A stretch of 64,000 bases of DNA, taken from Acanthococcus lagerstroemiae (lineage: Eukaryota > Arthropoda > Insecta > Hemiptera > Eriococcidae). The DNA lies in the NCBI GenBank assembly GCA_031841125.1, contig CM063109.1:5370321-5434320 (forward strand), read 5' to 3'. A model generated the notes under the pieces. That model was given only the letters and a program-made list of their open reading frames with translations, did no database searches and was not told the origin of the DNA. The position numbers were made by a program, and so were the translations under genes. Positions 22,358 through 32,639 of this stretch are shown here, in pieces; the stretch's first letter is position 1, and each line of letters opens with the position of its first letter.

Positions 22358-22929
22358 CTTTGGAATGCAAGATGGAAGAAGTAAAACAGAAATAAGAGTA
22401 GAGTGGAATACACTATCGTACCATTTTTTCTCTCAAAAAGCAGACAAATATCATCTTGTTACCATGTAGCGAGTGCTTTAACAAAACCCCTTCCTGTTAT
22501 CTCGCTGGAGCACAGGATCACTGATAATTCAGTACATTCAACTAATTAGGGTATATTTTCGCAGTTGTGTTTTTTTCCTGAAATTAAATTTTTTACATTT
22601 TACAGAGAGATATGAAAGTTAATAATTTTGTAATTAACATTTCGTACACCCTTGTAGTTCAGTATTAAAACTAATGTCTCACAATAAGCAGTTGGTCTGT
22701 AAAAGACGTGTCTCCATGTCTACACCAGATATTTACAGAAAATTTCTATATTAATTACACTGATCCATACCATTTTGACAACAAATTAACATGAAAACAA
22801 AAAAAGACTAGCTAGGAAACGAAGGAATTCGGCAAGTTCATTGGTAATTCTTGCGAATCTTGTCCTCCAGCAAGGTAACAGAAAACGGGTTTTGATTAGA
22901 GCATCCGCCAAACGGTAAGAGGCTAATAG
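22358..22929. other. No gene recognised
   Basis: AT-rich interval without clear repeats. The last part may be further LINE sequence too decayed to read. Confidence 0.4.
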
Positions 22930-23279
22930 ATTTAAAAGTAAGACATATTTAGATATTTCTTTAAACGTGTATTTGGAGTATAGCACTGTATGGATGTAAA
23001 ACCTAGACAATAGGAACACAAAAAATTTAAAAAAAAATAAAAGCTTTTAAAATGTGATGTTGGAGAATGTTCAAAATCAAATGAACAAAAAATATTAGGA
23101 ATGTGGAAGTATTGAGGCGAATAAGAAGGAAAAGAGAAATTTGGAACATAATTGTAAAGAGAGGAGTTATAAAATGATGGATCATAAGACACCTCGAAAT
23201 ATTGTTATCATTGCTAGAGGAAATAGTTAAGGGAAAGAACCAGAAATGAAGGCAAAGAATGAGATGTGACAGGGTGTCT
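22930..23279 (+). pseudogene. RTE-like LINE reverse-transcriptase tail, part 1
   Basis: A single frame ending at 23279 reads TCIWSIALYGCKT*TI, then AFKM*CWRMFKIK*T, IRNVEVLRRI and LLEEIVKGK. These match, in order, the LYGCETWT, AFEMWCWRRM and EIVEGK motifs that follow the reverse transcriptase in RTE/BovB-type LINEs of animals. Several TGG-to-TGA stops make it a pseudogene. It is interrupted at 23280 by a DNA element and resumes at 23651. Confidence 0.8.
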
Positions 23280-23650
23280 ACCAGATCCAAAATCTGAAAA
23301 TATTTACTTCTACTTGACCTTCTATTACTTAATTATGTAGGCAGAAAGCGCACCTCTTGCTGCATGCAAAATTGAACAGCAAAAATTTAGTCAAGAAAAT
23401 ACCAACTTGTCAAAAGTACATAGAAATTACTTGGAAATCGAATACATTAATCAGTCGAAAATGAATCTTTAGAAGAAAAAAAACAAACAAACATCATTTG
23501 TAGTCAAATTTACAGTATGTCAGTATTTAACAGAAATTTTCTACTTTTTGATTTTTACTTGACCATTTTTTGAAAATAGCTGACTTTTACTTCACCTTTT
23601 TTTTTAAATACTGGACTCTTACTTGACTTACTTGACCGGTAGACACCTTG
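23280..23650. mobile_element. CAGGGTGTCTACC element inserted in the LINE (5-bp duplication)
   Basis: CAGGGTGTCTACC (23280-23292) faces GGTAGACACCTTG (23638-23650). Flanks are TGTGA and TATGA (4 of 5 identical). The related LINE tail at 53.2 kb supplies the empty site (GAGCTAAGAAGAGCAG), confirming the boundaries. The interior repeats TTGACTT-type words. Non-autonomous; superfamily not assigned. Confidence 0.85.
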
Positions 23651-23765
23651 TATGAAGAGCAGATAATGAAGGATACAGAGGGTAAATCCTTCTCATAAAT
23701 GAAAAGATTAGCATAAGAGAGAGAAAAGTGGAGAGACGCAACCTACTGGTTTAGAGACATGTCAC
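23651..23765 (+). pseudogene. RTE-like LINE reverse-transcriptase tail, part 2
   Basis: Continues the LINE frame after the insertion: YEEQIMKDTEGKSFS, then MKRLA*EREKWRDATY, matching the MKRLA.DRE.WR C-terminus of such elements. GAAGAGCAGATAATGAAGG is identical at 53207-53230 in the deleted copy. The 3' boundary is approximate. Confidence 0.75.
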
Positions 23766-25140
23766 AGTTGTGGCTAAGGTTCAGAACGTAACCTCAAGGC
23801 CAGGGTTGATCCAAAATGAACGGAACAAGAACCTACTGTATTCGGTTTAACCAGTCATGAATATTACTGTCAACACTCAAGACATCCCAGCTGGACTTTT
23901 CAGTGTAAAATTATCAAAGTTCTGACCACTCTACACTGAGAGAGTAGAAAAACTTATTTCATTGAACTTCTGTAATAATGCTAATCCATTCATTCATATG
24001 AATAAACACATATACATGTCTCAAGAAAACGACTGGATGACCTGAAACTATATTCTCAGCAAGCCTCTCTTCCAGGATTCCGTAAAATGGATAGCCTGTT
24101 TGAAGTTTCAAAATGTCCTTCCTACATGGATCATGTATACCTATTGACACAAGATTCAAAGTTCAATGCTAGCACCCGCCAACACTATTACATGCACAAG
24201 AAACAAGAACCTAATACTCCTGATCGCTAAGTATAGGATGGTGAACAGGTATACGAGAGTTCCAGGACTCACAAATTACGACTGCTTCATCAATCTCATA
24301 AATGAATCGCGTAGAGGAAATGATTAGTGTCTTAAGAGTAGTAAAGAAAACGTTATTTCTATCCTAACACTCTTCACTGGGTTTAGAATTTTACTCACGG
24401 TGCAGACACACACAGACTGAAGTCAGAGGCATTGCACAGGTAACCCAACTACATCGGAAGACAATTCAAAGACTTCTGCTCTAATGGGTGAACCCACTTC
24501 TACAAATGACACGAAATAATTCTTACATGTATTTACTAATTGATCTAGTAAATGGAGAAGAAAAAACACCAAATTCAAGGGTGAAGACTCTAAATTAACG
24601 GTTATGAACAGTATATTTCTAATTTCTTAACTATGTGGCAATGAAGTATGGGAGATTTTTAACAATTGGATTCGTTAGAAAACTTCATTTCCTCAATTTT
24701 GACACACTGATCACGTCACTTAAGACATACGACTCATATCTTGGTAACTCCGAAATCAACGAAAAACATAAAATTTAGAGTTACATTTTACGCCGAAAGA
24801 AACACGTTGAATTCGCTATATATAGGGCACTGCCGGTAATCTGGTCAATTACCTTCGTTACTTCGGGTTCCAAAAGCGAATTAGCGATAAGCAAGTACGC
24901 AAGTGTAGACTGTACACCAGGTAGTTAAAATGAACACCGATTTTGAATAGTCGCTGATTACCGCCACAATACACCGCGCTGGTAATCAATTAATAATATT
25001 CATCGTACACGTCCCATTGAAACTGATCGACTAGAATACGATACACAGGGAACTCAGTCTCGCAACTGCAGTCGCTTCAGAGGTATTCGACAGCGACTCG
25101 ATCGGAAAAGCCAGGGAGTGGTAATTTTCTTGGCGCCATA
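23766..25140. other. No gene recognised; possible TATA box near 24817
   Basis: Mostly featureless. At 24817-24824 TATATATA is followed about 29 bp later by GTCAATT, an initiator-like word, next to a modest rise in CpG (24.8-25.1 kb). This is a weak promoter candidate with no coding partner identified. Confidence 0.3.
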
Positions 25141-25144
25141 TAAT

Positions 25145-25325
25145 CATCACTTCGACAGTGGTATGGCCTGTTTCGAAGTCACTTTCCAAAATGTAGGGGT
25201 TGGGAACAACGCTGATAGAAAATCGATCCGGAAAGCGAGGATAGAGTCTAGGTGTTACTCAGTTATCACTTCACCACTGGCACGACCAGTTTCGCAATTC
25301 ATATCACTTTCCAAAACACGTTCCT
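25145..25325 (+). repeat. Two-copy degenerate repeat, about 118-bp period
   Basis: ATCACTTCGACAGTGGTATG, GTTTCG and CACTTTCCAAAA near 25149-25193 recur as ATCACTTCACCACTGGCACG, GTTTCG and CACTTTCCAAAA near 25267-25317. Confidence 0.6.
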
Positions 25326-25329
25326 CAAT

Positions 25330-26726
25330 CGACTGATTTTGAGTAGTGGACGTACGTTGTATTATCAAACATTACAGGATGTTCAATTGTCTACTGAAAT
25401 AACACCAACACAGGTCAATCGCAAATACTAAAATTTTCTGTTATGCCTCACCTGAACAAAAAAAAAAAAGCGAATCACGTGGACAGGTAGAGGACAAGAC
25501 ATTTTGGACAAACCAGCACCAATACGACAACGCAAATGAAAAATTCAAACTGCTGACAGGTAATCATTGAAAACGCAATTAGATTCATCATCCTAGTAAA
25601 AGGAATCCACTAAGAGGTGCAAGGCAGACCGAGTGCATCGAGACTTGGATACGTCAAGATGAGTCAAATTTGCAATGAAGGAACCAGGGATACCTAGTTT
25701 GACATTTATAGTCCGGCAAACGTGGTTACTTTGCTGTTTACTATTCTGGTATTCGAAAACGTGGGAACGAATAGCCAAGGAAATCAAAACCCCGTAATTA
25801 TTGACACTCACCAATTCATGAACTGCCTTCGAATGAAACCAATGAAAGACTGACGATACCAAAACAAGTCTTTCAAGAACCTGACATCTACTAGAAATCT
25901 ACTAGAATACTGTTCACTGGAACCGTAATTTGAGTCACTTTTCGCGTCGGGCACTACTCCAATTACTAGTTTAATCCCAAAATGTAATAGGTCTGGGCGA
26001 AAGTTGCACGACTCACTGCCATGTATATCAGAAATTACAAGAACACAGGGTATCTGAGACGGCAACACATCGTCGACATCTCCATACCATAAAACTGTAT
26101 CAATCCAATGATATCGGCATTGTACCACCATCGTAACAACCAGAACCCTAAGCATAGATTTAACTGTCATTGCCACAATATTCAAGTCTGGCTCAATTCG
26201 CGAATGGAAACGAAGGAGTTGCTGCAGGTGACTGCCATTGAAAACAACATGATTCTGCTCATTGATTGGTGTATTTGGACGAAAACAGAACATAAGAGTG
26301 ACGATGATGAAAAAAGTTATCCAAAAAATCCAAAATTAAGCTCATTTGATAGGAAATGAAAAGAGCTACAATTTTTGTTCTTTGCATTTTTTCATAAAAA
26401 TCAATATCAAAGCCGCATGCAACACTTCTATACGTTCACGCGCTCTCATGATGTGATATACACGTATCCTATTTTCGTACTCGACACTAGCGCTCCTACG
26501 GAGCCTTCCACTTTCCACATGCGAATGTGGTATTAAAATATATCCAAGAACAGCAGTTACTAGCCGGCTAATAATTTTGACAGGCGCATGGATTCCAAAT
26601 CAAGAATATTCTCTTTCTCAAGTTCGAATCATTGCAGATTTCAAACCGACTACTTTTATCAACAGGCTTATGATCATCGGCTGACTTCCTAGCGGGAAAA
26701 TAGCGGACAATTACAACGAGATTCTT
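25330..26726. other. No gene recognised
   Basis: The longest frame is 25808-26293 (-), 161 codons, with no recognised domain, no splice context I can defend, and an overlapping frame on the other strand. I leave it uncalled. Confidence 0.4.
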
Positions 26727-26734
26727 GCTACTAA

Positions 26735-27040
26735 CAGGGACGTACCAATAGGGAGAGGGGAGTGCAGGGGGCAACTTACCCCTCCTGTAGGAATTTTTTA
26801 CTCAGCAGTTGGGAAATTTACCATTTCAGTCAGGTGAGTTGGGAAAATCCAACAAGTTCTTTTTTTTTTCTTTCTTCTTTTCTTTGATACTTGGGAATTG
26901 AGTTAATCAGTTGGAAACCCAACAAGTTAAAAGATTTTTCTTTTTATGCTTTGATACTTGGGAATTCTGAGTTGAGTCAGTTGAGATTTTCACAATTTTC
27001 ACCCCCCCCCCCCCCGGAAAAACTCTTCGGTACGTCCCTG
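26735..27040. mobile_element. hAT-like MITE, ends CAGGGACGTACC
   Basis: CAGGGACGTACC (26735-26746) faces GGTACGTCCCTG (27029-27040). Flanks GCTACTAA and GCTATTAA (26727-26734 and 27041-27048) are an 8-bp duplication with one change, as made by hAT transposases. The interior has an imperfect direct repeat (CAACAAGTT, CTTTGATACTTGGGAATT) and a C14 run near the right end. Confidence 0.85.
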
Positions 27041-27048
27041 GCTATTAA

Positions 27049-27954
27049 TCAGGACCAGACTGAACCCGCGCAGTTCGAAGGAATTTTCACCTTCTTAAGA
27101 GAGTCGGTATACAGCCATCTAAGACTATCTACTCTGCTCAAATATACTGGATTACGTGACTTTTAGTCGCATTATGACCGATCAAGATCATTAGAACTTG
27201 ACAAGATTCCGCCAGAAGTAATTAAAACCCTTTAGATTACCAAATTTCGATTATTCCAGTTCATGTCATTCAACCAAGGACGGATGACAAACGCTATGAT
27301 CGCCGCTCATTTTAACGGAAGGACGGAATGGCACGGGAAGAACACATCGGCAATTACGGGGAACATCCTTGCAACTTCGTCAATCATCTTGAATTCAAAT
27401 GTCCCAAGGGGGAGGGGGGTGTATCTGTATCTTTCTTCTCCTCTTTACAAATTTTGCCCCATACGCGATTATTAGAGGATGTACATTGATTCGGACATCC
27501 CCAAGGATTCAATCTGTTTCTATTACAAGCTGCTGCATGAATAACAGGATAATATCATCATTTTACATGGCTACCCGTTCCATATCACTATGCAGACACC
27601 TACATGAAGAGGGAGTAAAGACAGACAGGGAGGTATTCAGACAGGCCAAGCGGAGAAACACAATTTCTAAATCAGTTCGGCGGATCATCAAGAGATGTAT
27701 AGACACGACTGTGTTCACATTTACTTCGGGGAGGGGGGAGCTGAGAAGCTGTTGAAATCGACAAGCCGGATAAAAAAGGAAAAAGTCGACACATTCAAAG
27801 TGTAGCCAGCTAGCTGAGCTGGTTCTGCCGACTGACAGTAGATTTCGCCGAATTTGCCAAAACAAGAAAACGTTTGAAGGTAGCTTCGCCTCTTCCCTCT
27901 TCCTCAACCCACAGGTACGGCCTGTATCCCACCGACTTGGGAGCTCGAAACACC
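27049..27954. other. No gene recognised
   Basis: Frames of 118 (+) and 114 (-) codons overlap around 27400-27900 without recognisable domains. No repeat detected apart from short G-rich runs. Confidence 0.4.
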
Positions 27955-27959
27955 GTTTA

Positions 27960-28332
27960 CAGGGTGTCTACCGGGTCCAAATTTTCCAATTCCTTGACTT
28001 TTCCTTGACCTTTTCTCACTTTTTTCATAACCGTTTTACGCACATACAAATATAATCTTGTTCGTAGAACCTTACCAAGGTGGGGGGAGGGGCTCACAAT
28101 AAATGGAAACAGTAAAAAATACTATGAAAAAGGATATGTAATTATCTGAAAATATTTGTTACTTCAAATTTACTTGTATTTTTAAAAAAATCGTGATAGT
28201 ATAATTTTGAGGAAATTTAAATGAAAAACTTATGACTTTTCATTACCATTAGACAAAATACTTGACTTTTCCTTTACTTCCTTTGACCACTCTCCAAAAT
28301 TTTTCCGACTTCCTTGACCGGTAGACACCCTG
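27960..28332. mobile_element. CAGGGTGTCTACC element, intact copy 2 (5-bp duplication)
   Basis: CAGGGTGTCTACCGGGTCC (27960-27978) faces GACCGGTAGACACCCTG (28316-28332). GTTTA lies directly outside both ends (27955-27959 and 28333-28337), agreeing with the 5-bp duplication of the copy at 23280. TTCCTTGACTTTTCC words repeat inside. Non-coding. Confidence 0.85.
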
Positions 28333-28339
28333 GTTTACA

Positions 28340-30110
28340 CAACTCAGGCAATCTGACCGTCTCCTCGAATTCATCAACTTCGTTTTCTTCGTTCGAACTT
28401 GGTTATTTTTCGAAATCTAGTCCGGCATAAGCGATTACCACCTGCTACATGCACTGGCACAGTTTTTTAGATCATCGATACATGAAAAACTTACCGACGA
28501 TAAAGACGTATCCGACGCATCACCCCAATCGTTGCTTACGGAAACCGATGACGTCAATACCGAAGACGCACCCTTGTCAATCAAATTCAGAGCCAGTTTT
28601 ATGGTGTATAATTGACACAACGAACGACTACCAGATTCGACACGTCCTCAGCATCATTCGAGCGACAAATCGAAGTGAATTACCTATCGGCTCGTGCGTT
28701 AACATCTATCGCGGATTTCGAAGACCGATCTGACTGGACTACTCGAAACCGATAAAATTCTATTTTCTGTACTGCGGCGTCGGTCTACACACATTTCACC
28801 GGCACACAACACTCGTACGAGCACGCAGGACCCGGTAAAGACGCGAACACGACCAAACGAACTGATAACACAACAATAACAACTGATAACGAGAGATCGC
28901 GGAACCCGAAATTCGGACGGAAGGCAATTTTTCTCACTGATAACACGTCGCCGCTGCCACCTCCACTGCGCAATGCAAACACATCACCGAAGGCACGTGA
29001 ATTTCCAGTCGATCGACTTTTTTTCCATCAGTTTTTTCTTCTTCCATCATCATTTTCTCATGGCTGACTCGACGGCGAGACCGGCGAATTCTGGCACACC
29101 AAAAATTTCGTATACGGAATACACGTTGCAAACAATGACGATAAAAAGCACGTACGTTATAACCAGAACACGGCCGTATATAATACACACATGCACACGT
29201 ACACCGAAATCCACATTAAACGAGTCGCCTTATTTCCTGGACAATTTCGAAATTAAATTTCTCGAAAATGAGAGGAAGGCGACTTTAAAAACAAAAAAAT
29301 CAAAAACAAGAACGAAAAGACAACGAAAAAAACCGTAAAACGTTTAAATGAAATTACCACCACGACGGGGGAGAGAAAAACGTAAAAACGGAATATGTAT
29401 TAGATTCACGTGTATATTTGCGTTAAAAACGATAAGAGAAAGACGGACGTATCAGCTTTTACCGTAACCGAGAAGAAGACGGAGAAGTGAATATTTTACT
29501 ATAGCCGAGGTCGGGTGGAAAATGAAACACTTGGGTTATTCGACGGAGAATTCTCTCTTGCCGCGAACCCAACGAAGTGTATTTCGTTCGACGAAGCGGG
29601 AGTAAAGATAACAGCGTGGCAGGGCGCGGCAAGGCGAACGACGGGCGAAGGGGAGAGACGTTGCGCCGAAGAGAGGGTCGGCTAATGGCATTACTACATG
29701 TCTATATAGCTATATAGCCCGGCACGGCACAGCACGCAGCTATATAGCAAGCTGGCTATAGCCGAGAGCGCAGTGCGGCCAACTCGAGTAACGCTAAAAA
29801 AAACCCTCTTCGCCTCGGTCGACCCTGTATCCCGTGCCGCGGCGGTTATTACGGAACGGCACACTATTTATTTACGACAGTGGTGCGCAAAAGATGATGA
29901 CGACGCTCCGCGCCTGCTTTTTTCACAGCTGTGACCGTGCTCGTACTCGAGCAGCCAAGGCTCCCTTCGGTGGTGCCGCGCTCCCCGTAATTTATTCAAA
30001 AATACGAAAAACGTTCGCCCGGCGTCGCTACTCCCAAACTTAACAGCATAAAGTGTAAACAGAACGGTGCCGATGCATCGCCCCCTCGCCGGCGATCTCG
30101 GCTAACTCAA
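28340..30110. promoter_or_regulatory. CpG-dense, transposon-free block (longest in window)
   Basis: High CpG over about 1.7 kb. Frames of 60-121 codons on both strands lack known domains. On the minus strand, ATG codons near 29052 open a frame rich in Glu/Lys (MMMEEEKTDGKKVDRLEIHV) that could be a first exon, but I see no clear donor. Probable promoter/enhancer region. Confidence 0.42.
29700..29763. repeat. Cluster of CTATATAG palindromes
   Basis: CTATATAG occurs three times (two overlapping-tandem near 29702-29718 and one near 29740), with a fourth related CTATAG at 29756, between GC-rich spacers in the CpG block. Possibly multiple TATA-like sites. Confidence 0.5.
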
Positions 30111-31325
30111 ACCAACTATGAGGAAGGGCTAACTCGATTTAAGAAAATGCACAGTACCCGAGCAAGGTAGCAACTTAAATGTACATACACGACACAAATT
30201 AAGGGAAGAAAAAAAAGTGATCAGTCGAATAGTAAGACCCACCGCGCAGTCACGAACAAACACCGTAAATGAGGAAGAGCAATAGTTGGACAGGAGATAC
30301 CTTCAGCAGATGACAACGAAATCGTAATTCTATGTACTTCTATCAAATTAAGAGATTCTACTAGTGCCAGAATACTGATACTGACAAACCACGAACCAGA
30401 ACTCAGGACTAATTCGAAATCCTTTCAAATACTCAGGTCCGTAACTATGAGGGTTATGCCTCATCCCAATAATTTAGAATCTTCGAGAGTTGGTATCTGA
30501 GCAGCCGCTATCAACAAAACTGAAAAACGTTTCAATTTTATTTGTTTGCTTACTTGGTAAAGTTGTATGGATGGACAAAACCAAAAATCAAAATATCAAT
30601 GGGCAAAATCAAAAGTAAAAAAATCAACCAAATCATTAAAATCACATAACTTCAAATCGTTGTATTTGTGATTTTGAAATAATAATTTTGAAAATCAATT
30701 GTTTTCATATTTAGGAAAGGCGTTTTGCTACAGCCCTGCAAATGCTATCACAAGCTGATGTGCTCAAAAATATCAATCTAGATTCGCTTCCATTCGTGTT
30801 CATGACTTTTCAAGGTTCTTCCTAACGTGCCTGAGATTTTTTAAAGCGTTTCCAGACTAGGTTAGGACTATTCAACCAAGACTTGATTGAGATTCTTTCA
30901 GACTTTTCATGATTAATCTCACTTTCAAGACTAGTCCGACTTTTCAACATTTGGTTAAAACTCTGCAACTTTCATCCACATTTGCTTTAGACTTCAAGAC
31001 TCTTCAAAATTCTCGCCGGCTTCTTCCCTCTTATCTCACCTCTCGTTACATAAGTTTCGCTTTCTCTTAGTTATTCTTCAGTCCGTATTTTCTTCTACCA
31101 CCAACGTTATTTCGAGTGCATACACAACACCGGATAGAACCAACTGAATATACCCTAACTCGATGAAAGACACAGTTATTAGTCAAACTCGACATGTCTA
31201 TTCGAACAGAAAAACTGCTAAAAATTATAGGGAAGATGACTCATCATACATACATGTGTTTACATTTAACGGCATGGATCGCTTTGAAGTTTTCAATTTT
31301 ATTTCCCTGAACGCCCTATGGGCGT
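30111..31325. other. No gene recognised; degenerate GACTTTTCAA repeats at 30.78-31.0 kb
   Basis: From about 30800 to 31010 words such as GACTTTTCA, CAAGACT and GACTCTTCAA recur irregularly. They are the complement in style of the GAGTCTTGAA words at 52.1-52.75 kb, suggesting a decayed minisatellite in the opposite orientation. Confidence 0.4.
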
Positions 31326-31329
31326 CTAA

Positions 31330-32615
31330 ATGACTTACAACTCGACTAAAGGGGCGACCCCCTCTCCCTTGAATACTGTTCCTTTGCCTCTTTACTAGCT
31401 CCAAAAACCACATCGTAAATCGCAAAATTCTTGTGATATCCTGTTCCTGTTAAAAAAAAGGGAGGAGGACTACCCTGTGGGTAACTGGACCCTAAGGATT
31501 CCATTTCCATCAACTTCGGGGATTCCTCCAAGATTACAATCTTTCAGATAACTTCGTTTTGGTTCGCGGGGAGGGGGCTTCAAACGGGTGGGGATGGTGT
31601 TTTACGCCGCGACTTGAAAACGAATGATAATATTTCGCTAATAATTATTGGATTTCAGTTACATGCATAATAATGCTTTTTTACTTTTTCAAATTGCATG
31701 AAATGCCCTTCCATCATACACCGTCGATCCAGTTCTGAGAGTATTTTTAACCTTTCTGCGGATATTTCTGTTGTATGTATGTACCAGGAAAGTTCAGTTG
31801 AGTCAGTGCGGTATCCAGGAATATCGCGACGGGGGGGGGGGGGGGTGACCTAACAAATGGGGTTTCTAATGTTTCTGAGATCCGCATTTTCCTAAGGCCG
31901 TACCCAAGAGGGGGTTAGACCCCTAACCCCTCCCCCTTGTATACGGCATATGGCCTTGAATTGAGTATGATCAGTCAGGTTTTCTGTCTTGATTTATAAG
32001 CCCGGAATCGTTTTCTGGAGATTTTGAAAATGCGTTATTATTCATCAGACTAACGATGACTTCTGAAATTGGGGCACTTTTTTCCCTGAACGCAATACTA
32101 ACTGTCACAGGCCATCTCCAAAAACCTCGTCGTAAATCGCTTACAAGTTTTCCAACTTTCATTCACTCTTCCTCTCTAGACCAGATCGAAATCATTTAGA
32201 ACTAGATTAGAAGTAGGAGCCCTTTGCCTTCGGCTAGTTTCAAAAATCACGTCGTAAATCGCCTACCATTTCCTTATTTGTCTCTTTTATTTTTTGGGCT
32301 GGATCGGAATTGTTTGCAATCCGATTGAAAGAGTAGCCCCTTCCTTGAACACATCTTCTTTGCCCCTGAACTAGCTTCATAAACCACGTCCCAAAATTAC
32401 TATCGTATCCTCTCTCAATGTAGTGGGGACGGGGTGCATCAGTGGTACTTGAATCCCAGGGATTCCATTTCCATCACAACCAGGAATTCCCCGACGATCA
32501 TAATTTGTTAATTTTTTCCCCCCGAAGGATAGGGGTGGAAACTGGGTGGGGGTAGCAATTTACCACGGGATATCATCTCCGTCAGAAGCGGGGATTCCTC
32601 AAAGATTATAATTTC
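31330..32615. repeat. Degenerate long-unit tandem repeat
   Basis: The motif around ACGTCGTAAATCGC recurs at about 31405, 32118, 32245 and (decayed) 32375, the last three spaced near 127 bp. A second module with GGATTCC...ATTTCCATCA and GGGGATTCCTC..AGATTA recurs near 31496, 32459 and 32580, giving a larger period close to 965 bp. Non-coding. A G15 run sits at 31831-31845 beside two hAT-like end sequences (CAGTGCGGTATCCAGG; GGCCGTACCCAAGAGGGG). Confidence 0.65.
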
Positions 32616-32639
32616 GGATCTGTTTCGTGACAGTCAAGC

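Noticed and set aside
25145..25325. Inverted-repeat element
   Set aside because: The similar segments are in direct, not inverted, orientation.
25808..26293. 161-codon open frame on -
   Set aside because: Looks less repetitive than others but matches no family, has an overlapping + frame, and lies in sequence without other gene signals.
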